Assembly (NCBI GenBank): GCA_029264075.1
Contig: JARICQ010000027.1
Span: 1-8,513 of the forward strand
Direction: 5' to 3'
DNA from: Tissierellaceae bacterium
GTDB taxonomy: Bacteria; Bacillota; Clostridia; Tissierellales; Tissierellaceae
Length of the DNA: 8,513 nucleotides
Position numbers and translations under genes: made by a program. The notes below the pieces were generated by a model. That model searched no databases. It was not told the DNA's origin and saw only the letters and a program-made list of their open reading frames with translations. Below are positions 1 to 5,924 of the stretch, one piece after another (the stretch's first letter is position 1; the number at the start of each line of letters is the position of its first letter).

Positions 1-158
1 CTTGCCAGCACTTGGATCTTTTCCACCTGACCATTCATATACTTCTTGCCCACAGCAGCTGCATAGGCTACTGCTATTGGCTCGGTACATCCAATGGCTG
101 GAACAGTTTCACCTTTAATCATCTCCAGTAGGTATTGTTTTTTTTCCACTTTATTCAC
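1..158 (-). CDS. L-cysteine desulfidase family protein (CyuA/UPF0597), 5' part only
   Basis: Only the first ~52 codons lie in the window; the gene runs off the left edge. The reading begins at GTG (158-156), preceded by AAGGGTG at suitable spacing; an in-frame GTG at 149 is an alternative. The ATG at 160 is followed at once by a stop and cannot be used. Residues 19-31 read VPAIGCTEPIAVA, the characteristic N-terminal motif of the CyuA/UPF0597 family, whose Cys (here C24) is one of the iron-sulfur cluster ligands in L-cysteine desulfidase. Characterised members split L-cysteine to sulfide, ammonia and pyruvate in the cytoplasm, and related proteins are often annotated as serine dehydratase-like. 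The motif supports the family; the substrate is inferred. Divergent from the dCMP deaminase gene. Confidence 0.8.
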   Translation of the reverse strand, partial: MNKVEKKQYLLEMIKGETVPAIGCTEPIAVAYAAAVGKKYMNGQVEKIQVLA

Positions 159-214
159 ATCTTCACACCCTTGTCTATTTTATGTGTTCTAGTATATGTA
201 TATTCGCTAACTAT

Positions 215-243
215 ATTATAGTATACTTGGGCAGTTTATGGAA
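215..243 (-). promoter_or_regulatory. possible promoter of the CyuA-family gene
   Basis: On the minus strand TATAAT (220-215) lies 17 nt from TTCCAT (243-238), a weak -35 box. It would leave a leader of about 50 nt before the GTG start. It is the best candidate in this short AT-rich divergent spacer, but chance matches are likely there. Confidence 0.35.
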
Positions 244-257
244 TAATATTTTATTTA

Positions 258-266
258 TGTTATAAT
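258..266 (+). promoter_or_regulatory. extended -10 promoter of the dCMP deaminase gene
   Basis: TGTTATAAT matches the extended -10 pattern TGnTATAAT exactly. No convincing -35 box sits 16-18 nt upstream, as is common for extended -10 promoters. The start codon follows about 25 nt after the expected transcription start, with GGAGG at 288-292. Confidence 0.5.
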
Positions 267-298
267 AACTATTAAATAATCTAACATGGAGGTAGAAA

Positions 299-721
299 AT
301 GACTAGGAAATCTTGGAAAGAATACTTTATGGAAATAACGGAACTCGTAGCAAGTAGGTCAACATGTGATAGGGCCTTTGTTGGCTGTATACTAGTAAAT
401 GATGACAATAGGATAGTCTCAAGTGGCTACAATGGATCAGTATCTGGAAATCCCCACTGTGATGATGTAGGCCATACCATGAGAGCTGGCCACTGTATAG
501 CAACTATACACGCAGAGATGAATGCCCTTCTCTACTGTGCCAAGGAGGGGATCTCAGTAAAGGAATGCACTGCATATGTAACGCATTTCCCCTGCCTAAA
601 CTGTACCAAGGCCCTTATCCAAGCAGGAATCAAATATATTTATTACAAGAATGACTATAGGGTAGATGAATACGCAGTTGAACTCTTAAGGAACAACAAG
701 GTCGGACATGAAAAAATATAA
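299..721 (+). CDS. dCMP deaminase (ComEB-type cytidine/deoxycytidylate deaminase family)
   Basis: A 140-residue zinc enzyme of normal family length. It is expected to deaminate dCMP to dUMP in the cytoplasm, feeding thymidylate synthesis. The active site is visible: HAE at 71-73 (H71 zinc ligand, E73 proton shuttle) and PCLNC at 98-102 (C99 and C102 zinc ligands). The N-terminal part has the family pattern ASRSTC (18-23), GYNG (43-46) and NPHCDD (51-56), including cysteines and histidines that form a second, structural zinc site in phage and bacterial dCMP deaminases. The ATG is preceded by GGAGG at 6 nt, so the start is secure. It appears to be a single-gene transcript with an extended -10 promoter upstream. 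Orthologues are called comEB in Bacillus late competence operons, but no competence gene lies beside it here. Nothing appears broken. Confidence 0.93.
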   Translation: MTRKSWKEYFMEITELVASRSTCDRAFVGCILVNDDNRIVSSGYNGSVSGNPHCDDVGHTMRAGHCIATIHAEMNALLYCAKEGISVKECTAYVTHFPCLNCTKALIQAGIKYIYYKNDYRVDEYAVELLRNNKVGHEKI

Positions 722-776
722 GGGACTAGCTATCTGCCAAGCCCCCTATATCAAATTCATAGAATTCTAATCGATT

Positions 777-798
777 TGGAGTCACGACTCCAGGTTTT
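777..798 (+). terminator. short hairpin, possible weak terminator of the dCMP deaminase gene
   Basis: TGGAGT / ACTCCA form a 6-bp stem with a CACG loop, followed by GGTTTT. It lies 56 nt after the deaminase stop codon. The T-run is short and starts two bases after the stem, so this is a weak intrinsic terminator at best. The hairpin also falls inside the possible frameshifted extension of the small lipoprotein gene on the other strand. Confidence 0.4.
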
Positions 799-804
799 CT
801 AAGC

Positions 805-888
805 TCATCCGCCACCTGTGGTGCAAGCAGTAAGCAAGACAGTTGCGATGGAAATAATAAATAATAATATAGTTTTTTTCTTTGACAT
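805..888 (-). CDS. very small lipoprotein (27 aa, signal peptide plus six residues)
   Basis: A short reading frame with all the marks of a translated gene: ATG at 888-886, GGGGAG seven bases upstream, and a candidate promoter about 90 nt upstream. The peptide begins MSKKK, continues with a hydrophobic core (residues 6-18, ILLFIISIATVLL) and ends in the lipobox LTAC (19-22), then TTGGG and TGA. Signal peptidase II processing would leave a lipid-modified Cys followed by TTGGG, a six-residue mature peptide. No known family is recognised. It may be a genuine small envelope lipopeptide, a source of a signal-peptide fragment, or the intact 5' end of a longer lipoprotein gene broken by a one-base change: the +1 frame continues open for about 27 codons to a TAG at 728-726. 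It sits in the only stretch over 300 nt that lacks a long gene. Confidence 0.55.
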   Translation of the reverse strand: MSKKKTILLFIISIATVLLTACTTGGG

Positions 889-979
889 GTGGTCGCTCCC
901 CTTTTTTAGCCATATTTTCACATATATAATAAGTTATCACTTCTACATATTTATACCCACCATATCCATGACTCAATTA

Positions 980-1008
980 ATTATATTCAAAATTTAAAAA
1001 CTTGCTAA
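980..1008 (-). promoter_or_regulatory. candidate promoter of the small lipoprotein gene
   Basis: On the minus strand TTAGCA (1008-1003) and TATAAT (985-980) are separated by 17 nt. The -10 is perfect and the -35 matches consensus at four of six positions. It would give a leader of about 85 nt before the ATG at 888. It lies just past the terminator of the PepSY lipoprotein gene, which suggests independent transcription. Confidence 0.45.
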
Positions 1009-1030
1009 AATTCAAGCATATTATAGATAA

Positions 1031-1065
1031 AAAAATCCTGAAAAAATAAATTTTTCAGGATTTTT
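1031..1065 (-). terminator. strong intrinsic terminator of the PepSY lipoprotein gene
   Basis: AAAAATCCTGAAAAA (1031-1045) and its exact complement (1051-1065) form a 15-bp stem with a 5-nt loop. The arms carry A and T runs on both sides, so it can act in both directions. It begins 18 nt after the stop codon of the PepSY gene and isolates it from the small lipoprotein gene. Confidence 0.9.
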
Positions 1066-1082
1066 ATAGTTTTTTTCTATAT

Positions 1083-1736
1083 CTAGTCATCTATTTCTAT
1101 AAGTTGACCAGTTTCTACATTATACGTGTATTCAATATTGTCTAGGCCACTTCTCTCAATATCAACTTCTAGTTCAGTTCTTCCATCATCTAACTCTAGT
1201 GACCATTCATCTAATACTGCATCTGCCCCTGCTGCTAGTAGGGCTTCATCTACCAAAGCTGCTACTTTTTCTGTATCTTCTCTAGTAACTTCTTCTAGAT
1301 CATCGTCATCTAGTATATCCATATCTTCATCTCTTTTTAGGATATCTCCACTTATTGGATCTATCTTTATTTCATATTCTTTTTCAGCATCATATCCCTC
1401 TATCTTATATACATACTGGCCCATGTCCCTGTCTAATTGGACTTCCTTGACAGTTGTAGCTGGATATTCTTCCATGTATATGTCAAAGGCTTCTTCTGGC
1501 TTTATAGTCAGTGCTGAATAATCATCTGCTTGTCCAGCATCTAGGACTGGTTCTTCTACTACTGGATCGTCACTAGCTTCTTCTTCAAGATCTGGCTCAT
1601 CCACTAGTGTTTCATCTTCTACAACTACATCCTCATCTGGGCTTGTATTTGGATCCATTCCGTCATCTGTAGTACAAGCTGTAAGTGTAAGTGCTAAAAT
1701 CAGGATAAGTGGCAAAACTATTCTTTTCCTAAACAA
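1083..1736 (-). CDS. lipoprotein with two PepSY domains
   Basis: 217 residues. MFRKR plus a hydrophobic core ends in the lipobox LTAC (18-21), so the protein should be lipid-anchored on the outer face of the membrane. Residues 22-75 are an acidic, low-complexity stalk rich in D, E, P and V. Two PepSY-like units follow: about 76-137, with the typical ending IDPISGDIL (125-133), and about 150-217, ending YNVETGQLIEI (205-215). PepSY domains occur in protease propeptides and in many secreted proteins of unknown job; a role in inhibiting or binding extracellular enzymes is proposed for the family. The start is TTG: AGGAG lies 10 nt upstream and no ATG is in range. It lies downstream of the RNase H gene with a possible promoter in the gap. 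The function here is unknown. Confidence 0.88.
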   Translation of the reverse strand: MFRKRIVLPLILILALTLTACTTDDGMDPNTSPDEDVVVEDETLVDEPDLEEEASDDPVVEEPVLDAGQADDYSALTIKPEEAFDIYMEEYPATTVKEVQLDRDMGQYVYKIEGYDAEKEYEIKIDPISGDILKRDEDMDILDDDDLEEVTREDTEKVAALVDEALLAAGADAVLDEWSLELDDGRTELEVDIERSGLDNIEYTYNVETGQLIEIDD

Positions 1737-1815
1737 TTAAATCAATCTCCTTTTTTATTTTTATCCTTCCTATTGCTCTTCTAATTTCATCTTCAAGGAT
1801 TCTAAGATGATCCAC
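1729..1815 (-). CDS. possible small coupled reading frame ahead of the PepSY gene (28 aa)
   Basis: From GTG (1815-1813) an open frame runs 28 codons to a TAG (1731-1729) that overlaps the TTG start of the PepSY gene by eight bases, a layout that would allow translational coupling. The peptide is charged and helix-like (LEDEIRRAIGRIKIKKEIDL at residues 7-26), and its codons resemble the neighbours. Against it: there is no ATG, and the purine-rich AAGGGG abuts the GTG with no spacing; an in-frame TTG at 1827 is the other option. It resembles no family I know. It could be a leader peptide, a gene remnant or chance. Confidence 0.22.
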   Translation of the reverse strand: MDHLRILEDEIRRAIGRIKIKKEIDLIV

Positions 1816-1855
1816 CCCCTTATACAAGGCTTACCCATCATCTAAATACCTAATC

Positions 1856-1880
1856 ATTATATTGCAAATCGTAATTTCTC
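1856..1880 (-). promoter_or_regulatory. possible promoter in the gap before the PepSY gene
   Basis: A perfect TATAAT lies at 1861-1856 on the minus strand, about 120 nt before the PepSY start. The -35 region is poor. No hairpin terminator is visible after the RNase H stop codon, so the PepSY gene may also be read through from upstream. Confidence 0.3.
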
Positions 1881-1893
1881 ATCACAAATAAGA

Positions 1894-2559
1894 CTAGTCT
1901 ATCATTGCCTCCTTGGCAAGTCTATCAGCTTCTTCATTGTATTCTACACCTGAATGTGCCTTTACCTTGATGAATTTTACATCTATCTGGTCTTTTATCC
2001 CATCATAGAATTTCTTGTAATTTTTAGTTCCCTCTTTATTTGTCTTCCAATTTCCCTCGGCCCAGTCCCTTATCCCTGTATAGTCAAAATGAAGGTAGAG
2101 GGTCTTCTTTTTTTCTTTTACAGCAATTTCCATAGCTACCATTGCACCCTTTAGCTCTCCAGACACATTTCGCATGCTGGCAAGTTCAAGATCGTCATCC
2201 CTTCCACTATAGGTCTCCTTGCCCTCCCTAGTAATGAATACAACACCATAGCTATAGGTAAAACTATCAAGGTCAAAGCTTCCATCTACATAGGCTATAG
2301 CTTCTTTTTCCTTAAGCTCTATTGGCTGAATTAGCTTTTCTTCTTTTAATTCGGATTTGTTTTTATCTTCCCTGGACAAATCCTTAAGCTTCTTAGAAGT
2401 AACTTTATTTGAATTTGTAAATCTAAAGGCCTCTTCATATGTAGGGAACTTTTTAAAGACTGCCCCGCTATATCCCCTTACCTGTTTTTCACACTCTGCC
2501 CAGCTTTTGTAAATTCCAGGCATCTTTCCTTCTCTTACTGCATAATAATATTTAGCCAT
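1894..2559 (-). CDS. rnhA: ribonuclease HI with N-terminal viroplasmin-like domain
   Basis: 221 residues in two domains. Residues 3-48 are the viroplasmin-like/RNase H1 N-terminal fold (YYAVREGKMPGIYKSW at 5-20, FKKFPTYEEAF at 35-45), which binds RNA-DNA hybrids in eukaryotic and some bacterial enzymes. A lysine/glutamate-rich linker (51-86) leads to the RNase HI domain at about 87-220. The catalytic set is visible: D92 (AYVDGSF), E135 (SGELKGA), D159 (LHFDYTG), D212 (EEADRLA), and H202 in VKAHSG. The enzyme cuts the RNA strand of RNA-DNA hybrids in the cytoplasm, as in R-loop or primer removal. The ATG is preceded by GGGGTGGAAG at good spacing. It starts 20 nt after the PgpA-family stop codon, so the two are almost certainly co-transcribed. 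All key residues are present. Confidence 0.93.
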   Translation of the reverse strand: MAKYYYAVREGKMPGIYKSWAECEKQVRGYSGAVFKKFPTYEEAFRFTNSNKVTSKKLKDLSREDKNKSELKEEKLIQPIELKEKEAIAYVDGSFDLDSFTYSYGVVFITREGKETYSGRDDDLELASMRNVSGELKGAMVAMEIAVKEKKKTLYLHFDYTGIRDWAEGNWKTNKEGTKNYKKFYDGIKDQIDVKFIKVKAHSGVEYNEEADRLAKEAMID

Positions 2560-2579
2560 TCTTCCACCCCTATTTTACT

Positions 2580-3107
2580 TTAAATTCTTTGCTCGTTTAC
2601 ATCTGAATCTTCTTTTGAATGAGCTATCCTACTAGCTGCCGCTGCTGCTATTGCTGCTACTAGGTCATCTAAAAAGGTATTTACAGATTCGCCCTTCATC
2701 TCGTCTAATTCCTTTATTATGCCTATTTTTTCCTTATCCAAGTAACCATAATTTGTAAGTCCTATGGTTCCATATACATTTACTATGGAAAGAGGAATTA
2801 TTTCATCTATACCATATAGGCCCTCATCTGTCTCTACTATAGTCTGCAGAGGCTCTGGCAGTAGTTTTTTCTCTGCTATTTCATCCAAGGCTATTCCTGT
2901 AAGTATGGCATGGATTATCTCTCTTTTTTTGAGTACAGATATTATATTTTCTTCACACAATTCCAAGGTCAAATCATCATAGTATCTTGATTGCAAAAAC
3001 ATAACTATCTCAGCTATATCTCTGATCTTTACCCCCCTTCTCTCCAGCATATCCAAGGTCATTGTATGTAGCTCTTCCATATTATATTTTCTTTTTTCCT
3101 TATTCAT
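2580..3107 (-). CDS. phosphatidylglycerophosphatase A family protein (YutG-like short form)
   Basis: 175 residues from the ATG at 3107, which has GAGGAG about seven bases upstream; a further in-frame ATG at 3122 lacks such a site and was rejected. The PgpA family signature is clear: DEGLYGIDE (94-102), SIVNVYGTIGLTNYGYLD (107-124) and FLDDLVAAIAAAAASRIAH (145-163). E. coli PgpA removes phosphate from phosphatidylglycerophosphate to make phosphatidylglycerol. This shorter Gram-positive type, like Bacillus YutG, lacks obvious long membrane helices, so activity on that lipid is inferred from the family. It is first in a transcript with the RNase H gene and divergent from the cytochrome b5-like gene. 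The 166-nt spacer between them holds no long gene, and no clear promoter was found for either side. Confidence 0.85.
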   Translation of the reverse strand: MNKEKRKYNMEELHTMTLDMLERRGVKIRDIAEIVMFLQSRYYDDLTLELCEENIISVLKKREIIHAILTGIALDEIAEKKLLPEPLQTIVETDEGLYGIDEIIPLSIVNVYGTIGLTNYGYLDKEKIGIIKELDEMKGESVNTFLDDLVAAIAAAAASRIAHSKEDSDVNEQRI

Positions 3108-3274
3108 TATAACACTCCTCATATTTATTTTTCAATAGATAAGCATCTAAGCTTACTCCTACATATACCCTCAAAACTAAATTCCAATTATTATTTTTAT
3201 CTTGTTTTTTTATATGATCTAAGGGGTATGAATATCTAGATAAATAAAAAATAAACTATATTGGAGTGAATAAG

Positions 3275-3664
3275 ATGAAAAAATTACATTTAAAACTTTT
3301 GACCCTATCACTAGTGAGTATACTCCTTCTAGCTGGATGCAGCACAGACGGAGTAGATGAAGTGACTAATAGTGAAAATGAAGACCCGGTCATTGTTGAT
3401 GAGACAGAGATCGATGAAGCTGAGTCTGAAGATGTGATCTTTACAGCTGAAGAGTTGAGTGAATTTGATGGCAAGGATGGAAGTCCAGCCTACATTTCCG
3501 TTGATGGCGATATCTATGATGTGACAAACGTTTCATATTGGAAGGGTGGAGACCACAATGGCTTTGAAGCAGGTAGGGACTTGACAGAGGAGATCAAGAA
3601 CGTGTCTCCCCACGGAGTATCAAAATTGAAGGACCTTCCAGTCGTTGGAAGACTTGAAGATTAG
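3275..3664 (+). CDS. cytochrome b5-like heme-binding lipoprotein
   Basis: 129 residues from the ATG at 3275, eight bases after GGAG (3263-3266); the in-frame GTG at 3266 overlaps that site and is unlikely. MKKLHLK, a hydrophobic core and the lipobox LAGC (19-22) predict a lipid-anchored outer-face protein. An acidic stalk (about 26-53) leads to a cytochrome b5-like heme/steroid-binding domain at 55-128: FTAEEL, PAYISVDGDIYDVTN (71-85), YWKGGDHNGF (88-97), AGRDLTEE (99-106), SPHG (111-114), LPVVG (121-125). H94 and H113 are the likely heme ligands. The expected role is electron transfer outside the membrane. The membrane protein gene begins 15 nt after its stop codon, which strongly suggests that the two products work together. 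Confidence 0.88.
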   Translation: MKKLHLKLLTLSLVSILLLAGCSTDGVDEVTNSENEDPVIVDETEIDEAESEDVIFTAEELSEFDGKDGSPAYISVDGDIYDVTNVSYWKGGDHNGFEAGRDLTEEIKNVSPHGVSKLKDLPVVGRLED

Positions 3665-3679
3665 TCGGGTGCTTAGCCT

Positions 3680-4078
3680 ATGACCTATGTAAACTTAGGA
3701 TGGATAAATTTAGTAGTCATTGGAATACTAGTGACACCTTATGTTTTAAACTTTTTAAATAGAAAGTTTTTCAAAACAAAAAATGCTCTCTACAAAAGAG
3801 TCTTAAAAATCTCTAGAAAAATCCACAAGCCACTTGCCCTTGTAATTGTAATTCTAGCACCTATTCATGGCTATATGGCTTTAGGTACACTCTTTAGGCT
3901 CCATACTGGGACCTTTCTATATCTATCAATACTCATCACAGCCGTTTTTGGAGGCCTATTTTATAGATTTAAAAAGAGGAAACTTTTTAAACTCCATAAA
4001 GCCATGGCCCTGGTCACAGTAATTATATTTTTAGTTCATTTTTATTTTCCAAGTGCAATCTTTTACTTGCTAAATTAA
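3680..4078 (+). CDS. four-helix membrane protein with two bis-histidine heme pairs (cytochrome b561/ferric reductase-like)
   Basis: 132 residues with helices at about 6-26, 50-70, 77-95 and 108-130. Positive loops (28-48 and 96-107) place both ends outside by the positive-inside rule. Histidines sit in helices 2 and 4 at H49/H63 and H106/H120, each pair 14 residues apart. This spacing is used in ferric reductase/NADPH oxidase-type proteins to hold two stacked hemes, one near each membrane face. Inner heme by H49 and H106 and outer heme by H63 and H120 is my inference. There is no flavin or NAD(P)H-binding part, unlike true ferric reductases. The ribosome binding site is weak (GGGTG about 8 nt upstream), so translation may be coupled to the preceding cytochrome b5-like gene. 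A strong terminator starts at its stop codon, so the unit is two genes. Confidence 0.8.
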   Translation: MTYVNLGWINLVVIGILVTPYVLNFLNRKFFKTKNALYKRVLKISRKIHKPLALVIVILAPIHGYMALGTLFRLHTGTFLYLSILITAVFGGLFYRFKKRKLFKLHKAMALVTVIIFLVHFYFPSAIFYLLN

Positions 4079-4123
4079 CATAGCTATTTGGATTTGATCT
4101 AGAGTCCAAATAGCTATGTTTTT
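4078..4123 (+). terminator. strong intrinsic terminator of the cytochrome b5/membrane protein unit
   Basis: ACATAGCTATTTGGA (4078-4092) pairs with TCCAAATAGCTATGT (4105-4119), a perfect 15-bp stem with a 12-nt loop, followed by a T-run. It starts on the last base of the stop codon and defines the end of the two-gene transcript. Confidence 0.9.
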
Positions 4124-4127
4124 CTAT

Positions 4128-4156
4128 TTGATTATATCTAGGCTTTGGAATATAAT
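4128..4156 (+). promoter_or_regulatory. promoter of the diguanylate cyclase gene
   Basis: TTGATT (4128-4133) and TATAAT (4151-4156) are separated by 17 nt, a near-consensus vegetative promoter. It lies just after the terminator of the preceding unit, so the cyclase is transcribed separately. Transcription should start near 4163. Confidence 0.75.
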
Positions 4157-4172
4157 ATCTTAGAAGCCTAGA
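4137..4172. repeat. 9-bp inverted repeat around the -10 box (possible operator)
   Basis: TCTAGGCTT (4137-4145) and AAGCCTAGA (4164-4172) are exact inverted copies separated by 18 nt. The left arm lies between the -35 and -10 boxes and the right arm covers the expected transcription start. The position suits a repressor site; the repeat does not look like a terminator because no T-run follows. Confidence 0.5.
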
Positions 4173-4198
4173 CTTTTAAAAGGATGTGTTCATTACAT

Positions 4199-5797
4199 AT
4201 GAAAGATGAAAAACAAAATAAAAAGAATAAATTATATAGCCTCAAATACTTTTTCTTGTCTTTTTTAGTTCTTTTTCTTATATCATTTTCAGTATTATTT
4301 ATAATTGAAAAACAAGTCCGTACTGCAAAGTTTGAAGAAATCAAGAACAATGAAAAACGTATAGTTGATTTTGAAAATGATTTTATAGTAGATAAATTTA
4401 GCATGATCCTTGCCGATCTACACTATCTTCATCATGCCTTTAGGGAGGACTTGGAAAATCCAGCAAGCCACCAAAGAGTAGCATCAAACTGGAAGAGCTT
4501 CTCTAGTCAAAGAAATATATACGACCAAATAAGATATATAGACTTGGCTGGAGATGAAATAATCCGAATCAACTTAAAAGAAGACGGAGGACATATTGTT
4601 CCAGAAGGGGAGTTGCAAAATAAAAGAGATCGCTATTATTTTTATGAGACCCTGGAGCTTGAAAAAGAAACTGTTCATATTTCACAGATGGACTTAAATA
4701 TTGAATTTGATAAAATAGAAGTTCCCTATAAGCCAATGATTAGATTTTCAACCACCACCCACAATGATAGTGAAAATCTTACAGGAATAATAGTACTTAA
4801 TTTTCTAGCAGAAGAAGTTTTAGATAATTTTAGGCAAATTGCCTTAAATAGTCTAGGAGAAGTTTCGCTTTTAAACTCCCAAAGTTTTTGGCTTTCAAGT
4901 CAAGATCCAGACCTTGAATGGAACTTTATGTTTGAAGATCTGGAAGATAGAAACTTTCAAAATAAATATGATGAAGAGTGGGAGGAAATTAAGAATGAAG
5001 ATGGTCAAATAATTTCTCAAAATGGACTCTTTACCTTCTCCAAGGTAAGTCTTGAAAGTAAAACAAGGCACAACAATAGGACCTACAATGAGGACCTCTA
5101 TCTAAAGGATGGCGACTGGCATATTGTATCAGTCATAGAAAGAGATGGGGAATATGGTCATTTGTTTATAGATAAGAATTTCGACTTAATCCTAGATATA
5201 ATAAGGGACAATCAACTCTATATTCTTTTAATCCTTTTGGTTGCTGGGATCTCATCCTATTTGATTTATCTCAATAGAAAAACATATTCCAAAATCAAAT
5301 ACTACTCTGAGTTTGATGCTCTCACAGGAGTATATAATAGAAGGGCAGGCATTTCTAGACTCTCCCACCTATTTCCAGCAGATGACCGTAGAAGCTTTAC
5401 AGTTAGCCTTTGTTTTATTGATGTCAATGGTCTAAAGGAGGTCAACGACATACTTGGTCACAAGTGTGGCGATGAACTATTAAAAACAGTAGTGGATATA
5501 ATCAAGTCCACCGTAAGAGAAGAGGACTTTTTAGTTAGGATGGGAGGAGATGAATTCTTGATTGTATTTAATGGAATAGATACTGAGAAGTCTGAGAAAG
5601 TATGGCTTAGGATAAAGGACAAATACGATAAAATCAATTCAAGAGAAGATAGACCCTATCTTGTAAGCGTAAGCCACGGAATAGTAAGCAACAAGGATTC
5701 TAAAAAGTCAGAAATAGATAACTTGATTAAGATGGCTGATGAAAAAATGTATGAAGAAAAACGCACAGTAAAGAAAGGTCTAGAAGTTATTAGATGA
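4199..5797 (+). CDS. membrane-bound diguanylate cyclase with extracellular Cache-type sensor
   Basis: 532 residues from ATG 4199; ATG 4184 would add five residues but has no Shine-Dalgarno sequence in front, while AAAGGA precedes 4199 at a rather long 14 nt. Helix 1 is at about 14-36 and helix 2 at about 339-358; the ~300 residues between form an outside sensor with dCache-type features (IRYIDLAGDEIIRIN at 111-125, YYFYETL at 146-152, GIIVLNF at 196-202). A GGDEF domain follows (about 372-525): DALTGVYNRR (373-382), FIDVNG (406-411) with metal-binding D408, and GGDEF (449-453). REED (440-443) lies exactly five residues ahead, an intact RxxD product-inhibition site. The enzyme should make cyclic di-GMP from two GTP in response to an outside ligand, with feedback control. 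It is a single-gene transcript. The ligand cannot be told. Confidence 0.93.
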   Translation: MKDEKQNKKNKLYSLKYFFLSFLVLFLISFSVLFIIEKQVRTAKFEEIKNNEKRIVDFENDFIVDKFSMILADLHYLHHAFREDLENPASHQRVASNWKSFSSQRNIYDQIRYIDLAGDEIIRINLKEDGGHIVPEGELQNKRDRYYFYETLELEKETVHISQMDLNIEFDKIEVPYKPMIRFSTTTHNDSENLTGIIVLNFLAEEVLDNFRQIALNSLGEVSLLNSQSFWLSSQDPDLEWNFMFEDLEDRNFQNKYDEEWEEIKNEDGQIISQNGLFTFSKVSLESKTRHNNRTYNEDLYLKDGDWHIVSVIERDGEYGHLFIDKNFDLILDIIRDNQLYILLILLVAGISSYLIYLNRKTYSKIKYYSEFDALTGVYNRRAGISRLSHLFPADDRRSFTVSLCFIDVNGLKEVNDILGHKCGDELLKTVVDIIKSTVREEDFLVRMGGDEFLIVFNGIDTEKSEKVWLRIKDKYDKINSREDRPYLVSVSHGIVSNKDSKKSEIDNLIKMADEKMYEEKRTVKKGLEVIR

Positions 5798-5835
5798 AAT
5801 TTAAGATGATTATTCTTTTGAAGTTTAAAGTAAAT

Positions 5836-5879
5836 ATCAAAACAGGCTTTGAATCTTAAGATTCAAAGCCTGTTTTGAT
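5836..5879. terminator. 44-nt perfect palindrome, two-way terminator
   Basis: The sequence is a perfect inverted repeat centred between 5857 and 5858, with the arm AACAGGCTTTGAATC inside a 22-nt half. It lies between the convergent cyclase and stalk-protein genes and carries TTTTGAT on both exits, so it likely ends transcripts from both sides. Confidence 0.85.
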
Positions 5880-5924
5880 TTAATATATTGCATGCTCTTA
5901 TTAATATAAATCATTTCCTAGAAA

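Noticed and set aside
708..770. 20-codon plus-strand frame overlapping the end of the dCMP deaminase gene, beginning MKKYKGLAICQAPYIKF
   Set aside because: Only AAGG at six bases precedes the ATG, the peptide matches nothing I know, and it competes with the minus-strand frame in the same region. Chance is more likely.
782..976. 64-codon minus-strand frame beginning MSHGYGGYKY
   Set aside because: No ribosome binding site at its ATG and odd composition. It overlaps in another frame the small lipoprotein gene, which has far better translation signals.
1126..1521. 131-codon plus-strand frame rich in serine
   Set aside because: It is the antisense of the acidic PepSY lipoprotein; the serine-rich composition is a by-product of aspartate and glutamate codons read backwards.
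3140..3155. Small inverted repeat TAAGC-N6-GCTTA between the PgpA and cytochrome b5-like genes
   Set aside because: Five-base arms in AT-rich spacer are expected by chance, and it is not placed on a clear promoter.
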